Of a stretch of 64,000 bases of DNA, positions 17,980-27,017 are shown in pieces. The notes under the pieces are model-generated. The model was not told the origin of the DNA, searched no databases, and saw nothing but the letters and a program-made list of their open reading frames with translations. Position numbers and translations under genes: made by a program. Source of the DNA: Tsukamurella sp. TY48 (GTDB lineage Bacteria > Actinomycetota > Actinomycetes > Mycobacteriales > Mycobacteriaceae); assembly GCF_019656655.1 (NCBI RefSeq), contig NZ_BPMV01000001.1:2790001-2854000 (forward strand). Reading direction: 5' to 3'. Each line of letters starts with the position of its first letter. Position 1 is the first letter of the stretch.

Positions 17980-19755
17980 GTGCCTCGCCACCTCCGTTCG
18001 CCCGTGACGCGGCCCCACCGGTTGCTGTGGGGCGGCGCGGTGCTGCTGCTGTGCCTGCAGCTGCTGGTGCGCGGATACGTGCTCGCCCGGGGCGGCTTCT
18101 ACTGGGACGACGTGGTCTTCCTGGGACGGTCCGGGCAGGCGCTGGGTGACCCGGGCGCGTGGTTCGTCGACTACGACGGGCATCTCATGCCCGCCGCACT
18201 GTTCACCGCCGCACTCACCGCCAAGCTCGCGCCGCTGAGCTGGCCCGCCGCGGCCGGCACCCTGCTGGTGCTGCAGCTGCTCGCTTCGCTGGCCACGCTC
18301 CGCGCGCTCGTGGTGGTGGCCGGCCGCCGCCCGATCATCCTGGTGCCCTTCGTCTTCTTCCTGCTGTCCCCGCTCACGCTGCCCGCCATGGCCTGGTGGG
18401 CGTCCGGCCTCAACGCCCTGCCGCTGCAGATCGGCTTGGCGGTGGCGGTGGCCGAGACGGTGCGGTACGTGCGCGGCAACCGGCGGTCCGGGCTGTGGGC
18501 GATCGCCGCGGTGCTGGTCTCCCTGCTGTTCTTCGAGAAGGCCCTCGCGATCCCGTTCGTCGCCGTGGCCGCCGTGGTCCTGGCACGGTACGTGCGCGGT
18601 CACGCGGTGCGACCGGCGCTGCGCCGGGGACGGTGGCTGTGGGCGGGGTACGGGCTGATCGTGGTCTGCTGGTTCGCGCTCTGGTCCACGATCACCGCGT
18701 CGCGGCCGGGGGAGCACACCGTGTCGTTCACCTTCTCCGCGCTGTTCCGGTCCGTGAACTCGGTGCTGGCGCCCGCGGCGCTCGGCGGCCCGTGGACGTG
18801 GACGCGGGAGAACCCGGGGCCGCCCGTCGTGGTGCCGAACGTCGCGATCACGGTGATCGGCCTGCTCGCGATCGTCGCGATCGTCGGAGTCACCTGGTGG
18901 CGGGCGCCGCGCGGCCTGGCCGCCTGGGGCGCGGCGGCCGCGTACTTCGTGGCATCGCTGGCGCCGGTCTTCTTCCTGCGCAGCTCGGAGTACACGTCCA
19001 CGCTGTTGCCGCTGTCGCTGCGGTACTTCGCCGATTTCGCGTGGGTGCTCGCGCTGGCCGGGGCGCTGGTGATCACGGCGCGCACCCGGCGTCGGCGGCT
19101 CGATCCGCGCCTGTGGGCGGCGGTGGTGCTGGTCTTCGCCGTCAGCGCGAGCGCCAGCACCGTGCGGTTCGCGCCGGTCTGGGCGGACAACCCCACCGGC
19201 TCATACCTGGAGCAGGTGCGCGAGGGCTCGCGGGCGTACGCCGGCCGGCCGATGCTCGATCAGGAGATCAGCACCGACGTCATCGCCCGCCTCGCGTACC
19301 CGGACAACACGCTCTCGCACCTCCTGGCCACCACCGCGCAGCGGCCGCGGTTCGGGACCTCCTCGCCCGAGGCCACCGTCGTCGATCGGCAGGGCCGGTT
19401 CGTGCCGGGCCGGGTGAGCCGCGTCCGGTCGGTGCCCGTCGGGGACGTGCCCGGGTGCGGCACCCGGGTCGACGGTGCGCCCGTCCTCCTGCAGTACGAG
19501 GGGCCGCTGGCCTACTGGGAATGGGTGGTGCAGGTCAACTACCTCGCCGCGGAGGACGGTGTGCTCGTGCTGCAGCAGGAACGCGCGGGGGCTCCCGTGC
19601 GGGTTCCCGTCCAGCGGGGGCCGCACACGCTGTACGTCCGGGTGCCCGGTGCGGGCGGCGGTTTGCTGGCCCGGGCGGAGTCGCCGGGACTCGTCGCGTG
19701 CGTGAGCGGCGGACCCGTCGGGCTCCTGATTCCGGCCTCGGCGCCCGAGCGATGA
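17980..19755 (+). CDS. Polytopic membrane protein, GT-C glycosyltransferase-like
   Basis: A 591-residue protein starting at GTG 17980, with about ten hydrophobic helices and a roughly 200-residue C-terminal region that is probably extracytoplasmic. An acidic motif in the first outer loop (GFYWDDVVFLG, residues about 37-47) and a second acidic site (FVDYDGHLMP) resemble the arrangement in GT-C polyprenyl-phosphate-dependent glycosyltransferases. I do not recognise a named family. It is divergent from the chorismate mutase gene with 43 bp between them and is followed by a hairpin. Cell-envelope glycan synthesis is a plausible role, by fold analogy only. Confidence 0.7.
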   Translation: MPRHLRSPVTRPHRLLWGGAVLLLCLQLLVRGYVLARGGFYWDDVVFLGRSGQALGDPGAWFVDYDGHLMPAALFTAALTAKLAPLSWPAAAGTLLVLQLLASLATLRALVVVAGRRPIILVPFVFFLLSPLTLPAMAWWASGLNALPLQIGLAVAVAETVRYVRGNRRSGLWAIAAVLVSLLFFEKALAIPFVAVAAVVLARYVRGHAVRPALRRGRWLWAGYGLIVVCWFALWSTITASRPGEHTVSFTFSALFRSVNSVLAPAALGGPWTWTRENPGPPVVVPNVAITVIGLLAIVAIVGVTWWRAPRGLAAWGAAAAYFVASLAPVFFLRSSEYTSTLLPLSLRYFADFAWVLALAGALVITARTRRRRLDPRLWAAVVLVFAVSASASTVRFAPVWADNPTGSYLEQVREGSRAYAGRPMLDQEISTDVIARLAYPDNTLSHLLATTAQRPRFGTSSPEATVVDRQGRFVPGRVSRVRSVPVGDVPGCGTRVDGAPVLLQYEGPLAYWEWVVQVNYLAAEDGVLVLQQERAGAPVRVPVQRGPHTLYVRVPGAGGGLLARAESPGLVACVSGGPVGLLIPASAPER

Positions 19756-19796
19756 GGCCTGATCCGGCGTCGGAAATCACGTTTCTATACCCGTAA

Positions 19797-19821
19797 ACAT
19801 CGCCGTGAGCTGCGGCGATGT
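19797..19821. terminator. Hairpin after the membrane protein gene
   Basis: Perfect 9-bp arms ACATCGCCG (19797-19805) and CGGCGATGT (19813-19821) with a 7-nt loop, 41 nt after the stop of the upstream gene and well before the next start. No T-run follows. Confidence 0.55.
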
Positions 19822-19959
19822 CGGTCGCTGCGACAGTTGAGCGTTTGGTGTCGCAAAGCTTCTTTCAATGTGCCGCGAAATAGCCACAGTGGGGATATTT
19901 TCGCGGAGTCCGATCCGTGTGTGATCGGCGTCACCTCTCATTTCGAAGGGCTTGTGCTC

Positions 19960-21789
19960 ATGAACCTCGCAGTTCAATCCCCCGCTTCGACGCGCTACGC
20001 CGGGGCGGGCGTGGCGATCCTCACCGCGGCCACGCTGGCGGTCACCCCGATGGCGGCCTCCGCCGCCGGGGTCACCGCGCCCACCGTCCCGCCGATCGTC
20101 AAGGACATCGGCGGCGCCGCGAGCGCCCTCGCCAACTGGGCCGTGGACTCCGGCATGAAGTTCGTCAAGGATCCACTGACGGGCGTCATCAAGCTGGTCA
20201 GCGACCAGGTCGGCAACGTCACCGTGATCGGCGGTGTCCTCGCGGAGGGCGCCCAGCAGATCATCACCAGCATCGGCGACGATCTTCCCGGCGCACTCGC
20301 GGAGGCCCAGAAGCTGATCGCCGCCGGGAAGTACGGCGACGCCTGGCAGGCCGTCGCGAACACCTTCACCGGCCCCGTTCTCGGCGCCCTGCTCAACGGT
20401 ATGACGCCGATCATGAACCAGCTCGGGCCGCAGATCGGACCGCTGGCCGATGCCTTCCAGGCCGCCATGCTGCCGATCATCGGGCTGGTCCTGCCGCCGC
20501 TCGCCACCGTCGTGACCCTGCCCGCGCACCTGCTCGACGGGATCGGCGCCGCCACCAAGGCGCTCACCGCCGGCGACCCCGTCGGGGCCGTCAACGCCCT
20601 CATCGGCACCGCCCGCAAGGTCGGCGAGTTCACCGTCGAATCGCTGTTCGGCGATTTCGGTGTGGTCAAGGGCATCACCGGGCTGGTCCCCGCGATCATC
20701 TCCGGCCTCGCCGGATCGGAATGGGCCACCAAGGGCCCCTTCGCCACCAAGGACGGCACGCCGGTGTCCTTCGGTCCGGCCTCCGCCGCCACCCTGGCGG
20801 CCTCGCCCACCGCGGTGCCCGCGTTCCCCGGCCTCCCGCAGCTGCAGGAGATCGGCAAGATCTGGCAGGACACGTTCAAGGCGGTCACCGAGGGACTGAC
20901 CGGCGAATACGGCCTGCCCTCGCTGGTCGAGGTCTTCACCAAGAACCTGCCCAAGGGCGAATTGTCGTTCTCCTACACCAAGATCCACGGTGTGCTCGGC
21001 GCCGTGGTGCTGGGTCTGGGTGCCGGTGTGCTGCAGACGGGGACCGTGCTCAACCCGTTCCTCGGACCGCTCGGCAAGGGGCTCGACGCCGCCTCGAACG
21101 ACCTGCTGCGGCTCACCCTCGGTGCGTACAACTTCACCCGCGATCTCGGCGCCGTGCCCTTGGCCGAGCTCGAAAAGGTGGGCAAGGCCCTGATGGCCGG
21201 CGATCCGTTCGCCGTGCTCCAGGCCGTGTCCGCAGGCATCGCCACCTCGCTCGGCACTGTGGTGAACGGCATCTTCGCCCCGGGCGAGGAGTTCTCGCCG
21301 GGACTGCTGCCGGCATTGCTCAGTGTCACCAAGTCGTTCATCGACGGCGCGTCCGGCAAGGCGCCCGCGCCCGGGGTCGCTCGGGCCTCGGGTGACACGG
21401 TGGCACCCGTCGCCGTGAGCGATTCCGCGGCCGGCTCCGCGAATTCAACTGCGGCGGTGTCCGGTGGGTCGTCGGTGACGCCCGCGACGTCGAAGGCGGA
21501 GACGCCCGAGAAGCCCGTCGTCGAGACGCCGAAGGTCGAGACCCCGGTCGTCGAGACGCCGAAGGTGGAGACGCCCAAGGTCGAGACGCCGAAGACCGAG
21601 ACGCCGAAGACCGAGACGCCGAAGGCGGAGACGCCCGTCGAGACGCCGAAGGCTGAGGTCCCGACGATCGAGACCCCGACGACCGGTGGTTCCTCCGAGG
21701 GGACCTCCGGTGCCGACAGCAGCGCGGGCTCGGCGGCCGGCGGCAGTGCGTCGGACGGCGCGGGCGTCGAGACGGCTGCGGCTGCCTGA
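19960..21789 (+). CDS. Large secreted protein with C-terminal ETPK tandem repeats
   Basis: A 609-residue protein starting at ATG 19960 (AAGGG upstream). A signal peptide ends near ASA-AG (residue about 36). Residues 40-480 are repetitive amphipathic or hydrophobic segments without cysteines, rich in Gly/Ala/Leu and resembling in texture large mycobacterial secreted or outer-membrane proteins (for example those annotated GjpA porin-like). That similarity is only an impression. Residues about 513-575 contain eight or so VETPK/TETPK/AETP units, then a Ser/Gly/Ala-rich tail. The charged proline repeats look like a wall-spanning stalk. It stands alone between two hairpins. Confidence 0.75.
   Translation: MNLAVQSPASTRYAGAGVAILTAATLAVTPMAASAAGVTAPTVPPIVKDIGGAASALANWAVDSGMKFVKDPLTGVIKLVSDQVGNVTVIGGVLAEGAQQIITSIGDDLPGALAEAQKLIAAGKYGDAWQAVANTFTGPVLGALLNGMTPIMNQLGPQIGPLADAFQAAMLPIIGLVLPPLATVVTLPAHLLDGIGAATKALTAGDPVGAVNALIGTARKVGEFTVESLFGDFGVVKGITGLVPAIISGLAGSEWATKGPFATKDGTPVSFGPASAATLAASPTAVPAFPGLPQLQEIGKIWQDTFKAVTEGLTGEYGLPSLVEVFTKNLPKGELSFSYTKIHGVLGAVVLGLGAGVLQTGTVLNPFLGPLGKGLDAASNDLLRLTLGAYNFTRDLGAVPLAELEKVGKALMAGDPFAVLQAVSAGIATSLGTVVNGIFAPGEEFSPGLLPALLSVTKSFIDGASGKAPAPGVARASGDTVAPVAVSDSAAGSANSTAAVSGGSSVTPATSKAETPEKPVVETPKVETPVVETPKVETPKVETPKTETPKTETPKAETPVETPKAEVPTIETPTTGGSSEGTSGADSSAGSAAGGSASDGAGVETAAAA
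21496..21683 (+). repeat. 15-bp coding tandem repeat (ETPKV/T units)
   Basis: Within the secreted protein gene, units close to GAGACGCCGAAGGTC recur with 15-bp period, some shortened (VETPV, PVVETPK). Each encodes E-T-P-K plus Val, Thr or Ala. Third-position variation between units shows it is not a very recent expansion, but such arrays usually vary in copy number between strains. Confidence 0.85.
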
Positions 21790-21808
21790 TCGGCCGAGGA
21801 ATCGCGAA

Positions 21809-21845
21809 GGCGGACGGGTCCGGCAGGCTGCCGGACCCGTCCGCC
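21809..21845. terminator. Strong hairpin after the ETPK-repeat secreted protein
   Basis: Perfect 17-bp arms GGCGGACGGGTCCGGCA (21809-21825) and its complement (21829-21845) with a 3-nt loop, 20 nt after the stop. The very GC-rich stem without U-tract is the usual actinobacterial terminator form. Confidence 0.8.
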
Positions 21846-21850
21846 CTCCA

Positions 21851-21923
21851 TCGCGAAACTGCACCCCAGCGGGCGACTGCGGCCATAGTGTCCACGGCCG
21901 CCCGCTGGGGTGCAGTTTCGCGA
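21851..21923. repeat. 73-bp palindromic element, copy A
   Basis: Two perfect 25-bp inverted arms (21851-21875 and 21899-21923), each ending in TCGCGA at the outside, enclose a 23-nt centre containing GCGGCCATAGTGTCCACG. It lies between the terminator of the secreted protein gene and the pcrA start. A second 73-bp element with the same ends and centre framework is at 59192-59264. It has no ORF; it may be a REP/MITE-like non-autonomous repeat. Confidence 0.8.
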
Positions 21924-21982
21924 AGGGGCGGGCCGAGCCGTCGCCGGAACCTGTCGGACCCGGCGGCTAGGCTGGATGGGAG

Positions 21983-24403
21983 ATGAATGAAGCAGCACCG
22001 CAGCAGTCCGGACTCCGCCAGCGCAAGCCCTTCTCCCGGCCGCAGGAGAAGCAGGAACGAGGGCAGGAGCTACTGGAGGGGCTGAACCCACAGCAGCAGG
22101 CGGCCGTCCTGCACGAGGGCTCGCCGCTGCTCATCGTGGCGGGCGCGGGCTCCGGCAAGACGGCCGTGCTCACCCGCCGCATCGTCTACCTGCTGGCCGC
22201 CCGCGGCATGCACCCCGGCCAGATCCTGGCCATCACCTTCACCAACAAGGCCGCGGCCGAGATGCGCGAGCGCGTGGCGCAGCTGATCGGCCCCCGCGCC
22301 AACACCATGTGGGTGTCCACCTTCCACTCCACGTGCGTGCGCATCCTGCGCGCCCAGGCGGGCCTGCTGCCCGGGATGAACTCGAACTTCTCCATCTACG
22401 ATGCCGACGATTCGCGGCGCCTGCTCACCATGATCGTCAAGGACATGGGGCTGGACGCGAAGAAGTTCGCGCCGCGCGCGCTGGCCACCCAGATCTCCAA
22501 CCTCAAGAACGAGCTGATCGGCCCCGAGGACGCCGCCGCCGATGCGGCGAAGACGGGCGAGCCCTTCGCCGTCACCGTCGCCGAGGTCTTCGGCACGTAC
22601 CAGGCCCGGCTGCGCAGCGCGAACGCCTTCGACTTCGACGATCTGATCGGCGAGACCGTGGGCCTGCTGCAGGCGCACCCCAATGTGGCGCAGTACTACC
22701 GCCGTCGTTTCCGGCACGTCCTCGTCGACGAGTACCAGGACACCAACCACGCCCAGTACGTCCTGGTGCGCGAGCTGGTGGGCGTGGAGACCGCCGACGG
22801 TGACGAGGGCGACGCCGTGCCGCCGTCGGAACTGTGCGTGGTGGGCGACGCCGATCAATCGATCTACGCCTTCCGCGGCGCCACCATCCGCAACATCGAG
22901 GAATTCGAACGGGACTTCCCGAACGCGGAAACCATTCTGCTGGAGCAGAACTACCGCTCCACCCAGACCATCCTCTCGGCCGCGAACGCCGTGATCTCGC
23001 GGAACACCGGCCGCCGCGAGAAGAAGCTGTGGACCGACCAGGGCGACGGTGCGCTCATCACCGGCTACGTGGCCGACAACGAGCACGACGAGGCCAGCTT
23101 CGTGGTGTCCGAGATCGATGCGCTCTCCGACAACGGCATCAAGTACAGCGACGTGGCCGTGTTCTACCGCACCAACACCGCCGCGCGCGTGTTGGAAGAG
23201 GTGTTCATCCGCCACGGCGTGCCGTACAAGGTGGTCGGCGGCGTGCGCTTCTACGAGCGCAAGGAGGTGCGCGACCTGGTGGCGTACCTGCGCGCCATCG
23301 ACAATCCGAACGACACCGTGAGCCTGCAGCGCATCGTCAACACCCCGCGCCGCGGCATCGGTGACCGCGCACAGGCCTGCCTCACCGTGCACGCCGAGAA
23401 CCGCGGGACCAATTTCAACCAGGCCATCGAGGACGCGGTCGACGGCGGCGTCGCGATGCTGAATCCACGCTCCCGCAACGCCATCGCCACCTTCTCCGGC
23501 CTCATGACGGAGCTGCGCCGGATCGCGGCCGACGAAGAATCCGATATCGGTGACCTGCTCGACGCGGTGGTCGAGAAGACGGGCTACCGCGCCGAACTCG
23601 AGGGCTCGTCCGATCCGCAGGACGGTGCGCGCCTGGAGAACATCGAGGAGCTCATCAGCGTGGCCCGCGAGTTCTCCGCGCAGGACTTCACCGACGCCAT
23701 CGTCGAGGAGGGCACGCCCGAACCCGGCTCACTGGCCGCCTTCCTCGAACGCGTCTCGCTGGTGGCCGACGCCGACCAGGTCCCGGACGACGATGCGGGC
23801 GTCGTCACCCTGATGACCCTGCACACCGCGAAGGGGCTGGAGTTCCCGGTGGTCTTCGTGACCGGCTGGGAGGACGGCCAGTTCCCGCACATGCGCGCCC
23901 TCGGCGACGAGAACGAACTGGCCGAGGAACGGCGCCTCGCCTACGTGGGCATCACCCGTGCCCGCGAGCGGCTCTACGTCTCCCGCGCGATGATCCGCTC
24001 CACCTGGGGCGACCCCATGCAGAACCCGGAATCACGGTTCCTCGCCGAGATCCCGCAGCACCTGATCGACTGGCGCCGTACGGAACCCGCGCGCTCGCAG
24101 TTCGGCGGTTCCCGCGGTGTCTTCGGCGGAGACCGGGAATCGTGGGGCGGCCAGCGCACCTGGGGTGACAAGCGCGGCAGCTCCGACGCGGCGTGGAAGA
24201 GCAAGAAGGCGCCCAAGCCCACGCGGCGGGCCAACAAGCTCACGCTCGGTGTCGGCGACCGGGTCTCGCACGACTCCTTCGGGCTCGGCACCGTCACCGC
24301 GGTCACGGGAACGGGCCCCATGGAGCGGGTCACGCTCGATTTCGGGTCCGCGGGCACCGTCACCCTGATGACCTTCGGCGGCCTGCCGATGGAGAAGCTC
24401 TAG
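21983..24403 (+). CDS. pcrA: ATP-dependent DNA helicase PcrA/UvrD1
   Basis: An 806-residue superfamily 1A 3'-5' helicase. Motif I is AGAGSGKT, motif II DEYQDTN, motif III GDADQSIYAFRGA, motif IV EQNYRS, motif V LHTAKGLEF and motif VI VGITRARERLY. The C-terminal 60 residues (VGDRVSHDSFGLGTV) form the Tudor-like RNA polymerase-interaction module found in PcrA/UvrD1. Roles known for the family are nucleotide-excision repair and backtracking of RNA polymerase, with Ku interaction in mycobacteria. It matches Rv0949 in position. A 41-bp hairpin separates it from the convergent M23 peptidase gene. Confidence 0.97.
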   Translation: MNEAAPQQSGLRQRKPFSRPQEKQERGQELLEGLNPQQQAAVLHEGSPLLIVAGAGSGKTAVLTRRIVYLLAARGMHPGQILAITFTNKAAAEMRERVAQLIGPRANTMWVSTFHSTCVRILRAQAGLLPGMNSNFSIYDADDSRRLLTMIVKDMGLDAKKFAPRALATQISNLKNELIGPEDAAADAAKTGEPFAVTVAEVFGTYQARLRSANAFDFDDLIGETVGLLQAHPNVAQYYRRRFRHVLVDEYQDTNHAQYVLVRELVGVETADGDEGDAVPPSELCVVGDADQSIYAFRGATIRNIEEFERDFPNAETILLEQNYRSTQTILSAANAVISRNTGRREKKLWTDQGDGALITGYVADNEHDEASFVVSEIDALSDNGIKYSDVAVFYRTNTAARVLEEVFIRHGVPYKVVGGVRFYERKEVRDLVAYLRAIDNPNDTVSLQRIVNTPRRGIGDRAQACLTVHAENRGTNFNQAIEDAVDGGVAMLNPRSRNAIATFSGLMTELRRIAADEESDIGDLLDAVVEKTGYRAELEGSSDPQDGARLENIEELISVAREFSAQDFTDAIVEEGTPEPGSLAAFLERVSLVADADQVPDDDAGVVTLMTLHTAKGLEFPVVFVTGWEDGQFPHMRALGDENELAEERRLAYVGITRARERLYVSRAMIRSTWGDPMQNPESRFLAEIPQHLIDWRRTEPARSQFGGSRGVFGGDRESWGGQRTWGDKRGSSDAAWKSKKAPKPTRRANKLTLGVGDRVSHDSFGLGTVTAVTGTGPMERVTLDFGSAGTVTLMTFGGLPMEKL

Positions 24404-24411
24404 CCGGAACG

Positions 24412-24452
24412 AGAGAAGCGGCCCGGGAGATGATCTCCCGGGCCGCTTCTCT
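24412..24452. terminator. Bidirectional hairpin between pcrA and M23 peptidase gene
   Basis: Perfect 18-bp arms AGAGAAGCGGCCCGGGAG (24412-24429) and its complement (24435-24452) with a 5-nt loop, located between convergent stops at 24403 and 24469. Confidence 0.85.
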
Positions 24453-24468
24453 GTGATCGTGGGGCGGA

Positions 24469-25485
24469 CTAGACCCGAACGCCGCGCTCAGCGAGCCAGC
24501 TCTGCGGATCCAGCTTCGTGCCGCCGGGGGTGTGCACCTCGAAGTGCACGTGCGGGCCGGTCGAGTAGCCGTTGTTGCCCACCCAGCTGATGAGATCGCC
24601 GGCCTTGACCACCTGGCCGGGCTGCACGTTGACGTTGTACATGTGGCCGTACAGCAGCACGGTGCCGTCGGACAGGCGGATCTTGACCCAGATGCCGAAG
24701 CCCGAGGCGGGGCCGGCGTCGGTGACCACACCGTCGGCCGCGGCGAAGAGCGGGGTGCCGAGCGGCGCGGCGAGGTCGAGACCGCCGTGCATGGCGCCCC
24801 AGCGGGTGCCGAAGTTCGAGGTGAGCGTGGCACCGTTCACGGGCGCGGTGACCTTCGGGCGCATGGAGTCGATGACCTTCTTGTCATCGGCGTCCTTGCG
24901 GGCCTTGCCGCCGGCGAGCGCGGCGCTGAACTGATCCATGTCCTGCGCGGCGGGAACCGGAGCCTGGCGGGCGACGTTCGACTCGGGGCCACCGGCGGGC
25001 GGGACCACGGGCTGCTGCGAGGTGGCCGGGCCATCGGTCGAGGTGGTGGCCACGGCGGCACCGGCGACGGTGGCACCCGCGGCGAGCGCGAGCAGGGCGG
25101 CGCGGCCCTTGAGCGCGTGCGGCGGTGCGGCGACACGGTGCTTGGCGCCCTTGCGGACGGGAGCGGGAGCGAGCTCGGGGGCGACCTCCGGAACCGGGGC
25201 GAGGAAGGCGGTGTCCTCGTCGTCCTCGGCGGGGGCGTCGAAACGCGGGGTGCCGGTGAACAGCACCTCGGGGATCATCAGATCCTGGGTGAGCTCCGAA
25301 TGGGTGGGGCGGTAGCCGAGCGCCGATTCGCCCTCGGGTGCGTCGGCCCAGCTCTCGGCGTACGCAGCCTCAAGGCGGGCTTCGATCTCGTCGAGGGGGA
25401 TGATCGCGGTGATCGACTCATGGTCGAGAACCTGCGTGGCGCTGCTGAAACTCACCTCGCGGGCTTCCTCGCGACTCCGTGTCAT
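24469..25485 (-). CDS. M23 (LytM) family peptidase, membrane-anchored
   Basis: A 338-residue protein from ATG 25485; a longer frame to 25551 (METSPG) cannot be excluded. An N-terminal cytoplasmic segment of about 115 residues precedes a single hydrophobic helix (ALLALAAGATVAGAAVATT). A linker and a C-terminal LytM domain with the zinc ligands of HGGLDLA and HVHFEVH follow, so the active site appears complete. It should cut or regulate cutting of peptidoglycan cross-bridges outside the membrane. It is the positional equivalent of Rv0950c. The cytoplasmic N-terminus (acidic, with a phospho-acceptor-rich SFSSAT) might be a regulatory handle. Confidence 0.88.
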   Translation of the reverse strand: MTRSREEAREVSFSSATQVLDHESITAIIPLDEIEARLEAAYAESWADAPEGESALGYRPTHSELTQDLMIPEVLFTGTPRFDAPAEDDEDTAFLAPVPEVAPELAPAPVRKGAKHRVAAPPHALKGRAALLALAAGATVAGAAVATTSTDGPATSQQPVVPPAGGPESNVARQAPVPAAQDMDQFSAALAGGKARKDADDKKVIDSMRPKVTAPVNGATLTSNFGTRWGAMHGGLDLAAPLGTPLFAAADGVVTDAGPASGFGIWVKIRLSDGTVLLYGHMYNVNVQPGQVVKAGDLISWVGNNGYSTGPHVHFEVHTPGGTKLDPQSWLAERGVRV

Positions 25486-25646
25486 ACTCGCCCTACTCCG
25501 CTCGTGAAACCGCTTGTCGACGACCTCGAAGTGACCGGGCGATGTCTCCATCGTGACCGCTTCGTGATCCGCGTCCCGTCGACGATAACGAAATGATTGC
25601 GACGAGACAACCTGTTGCGATCCCGAGTGTCGGAATGTGGCTTTGA

Positions 25647-26969
25647 TCACAATTGGGTCTCGGCCTTCGGATCCAGCCGGATCCGGTCGTCATCGGCGTC
25701 GTAATCATAGAGGCTGCCGTAGCGGCCCCAGTCGATGGCGATCCGCATCTGCCGCTCCGCGTCCTCGGGGCCGAAACCGCGCCGCAGCAGGTCCAGGAAG
25801 AAGCCCAGCCGCAGCGCACCGTCACTGGTGCTGCGCAGCGCTCGCAGCACCGTGCGCACCAGGGGAGCGCGCTGCGACGCCTGCCGGGCGAACACCTCGC
25901 CGGCCTCCGACAGCGGCACCTCGACGAAGGTGCGCCCCTCCTCGGTGATCTTGATGTCGTTGCTGTCGACCTCGACGAAGCCCAGCATCGCGGCGGCGTC
26001 CACCAGCGGCATGATGTCGTCGAGCTCGAAGTTGAGGTCGTTCGCCAGGTCCGGCAGGTCGGCGCGGTCGTCGTGCATGTGCACCAGCTCCACCAGACCG
26101 GCCAGCCCGCCGACGGTGGCGTCGGGCAGCGGACGGCTCACCGGCGTCGCCTCGCCCGGGTCGGGTGCGTGCTCGATCTCGGCGGTGCGGCCGGTGAGGG
26201 CCTCGTACAGCTCGTCGACGATCGCCTCGAAATCGGCGGAGGTGCGGTTGCGCGGCCGCGGCATGTCGATCCGGGTCTCGTGCACGATGCGGCCGGGCTT
26301 GGACCCGAGGACCACCACGCGGTCGGCCAGCAGCACGGCCTCCTCGATGTTGTGCGTCACGATGCACACGCTGCGGATCGGGAAATCGTCCTGGGTCCAC
26401 AGCTCGACGAGCTCGCCGCGCAGGTTCTCCGCGGTGAGGACGTCGAGTGCGGAGAAGGGCTCGTCCATGAGCAGCAGGTCGGGCCGCACCACCAGCGCGC
26501 GGGCGAAGCCGACGCGCTGGCGCATCCCGCCCGAGAGCTCGCGCGGGTAGGCGGACTCGAAGCCGTCCAGCCCGATGGTGTCGATCGCGGAGACCGCGCG
26601 GGCCTGCCGCTCGTCGCGCGGGACGTTCCGGGCGGCCAGCCCCAGTTCCACGTTGTCCTGGACGGTGAGCCAGGGCATCAGCGCGAAGGACTGGAAGACC
26701 ATGGCCGTGCCGGGGTTGGGTCCGCGCAGGGGCGCACCGTCGGCCTCGACGGTGCCGGACGAGGGCGGGATCAGCCCCGCGATGATGCGCAGCAGGGTCG
26801 ACTTGCCCGAGCCGGACCGGCCGAGCAGGGCCACGATCTCGCCGTCGGCGATCGTGAGATCGATGTCGTCGAGCACGGTGAGGGTGTCGCCGGCGGCCCC
26901 CTCGAAGCTCTTGGTGAGGCCGGACAGACGGATGAGGGGTGCGGCGCCGGGCCGGGTGACGGTGGTCAT
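25647..26969 (-). CDS. ABC transporter ATPase, nitrate/sulfonate/taurine class, with AAA-associated C-terminal domain
   Basis: A 440-residue protein from ATG 26969 with GGAGT 8 nt upstream. The ABC domain has Walker A GRSGSGKS, Q-loop VFQSFALMPW, signature LSGGMRQR and Walker B LLLMDEPFSALD. After residue about 270 comes an additional domain of about 150 residues (LVELVHMHDDRADLPDLA...; PF09821-like 'AAA-associated' domain) that is absent from plain SsuB/NrtD ATPases. It follows a tandem permease and an MgtC gene in one operon. The transported solute cannot be deduced, and no substrate-binding protein is nearby. Confidence 0.88.
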   Translation of the reverse strand: MTTVTRPGAAPLIRLSGLTKSFEGAAGDTLTVLDDIDLTIADGEIVALLGRSGSGKSTLLRIIAGLIPPSSGTVEADGAPLRGPNPGTAMVFQSFALMPWLTVQDNVELGLAARNVPRDERQARAVSAIDTIGLDGFESAYPRELSGGMRQRVGFARALVVRPDLLLMDEPFSALDVLTAENLRGELVELWTQDDFPIRSVCIVTHNIEEAVLLADRVVVLGSKPGRIVHETRIDMPRPRNRTSADFEAIVDELYEALTGRTAEIEHAPDPGEATPVSRPLPDATVGGLAGLVELVHMHDDRADLPDLANDLNFELDDIMPLVDAAAMLGFVEVDSNDIKITEEGRTFVEVPLSEAGEVFARQASQRAPLVRTVLRALRSTSDGALRLGFFLDLLRRGFGPEDAERQMRIAIDWGRYGSLYDYDADDDRIRLDPKAETQL

Positions 26970-27017
26970 GAGAGGTACTCCTGAGGACAAGGGCTACTAG
27001 TAATAAGGGGTGGGCCG

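Noticed and set aside
21496-21683. CRISPR-like regular repeat
   Set aside because: The period is 15 bp, in frame, with conserved protein motif ETPK; there are no spacers and it is plainly coding.
25486-25646. ydaO/c-di-AMP riboswitch upstream of the M23 peptidase
   Set aside because: Some actinobacterial cell-wall hydrolase genes have one, but the required conserved blocks are not recognisable in these 160 bases.
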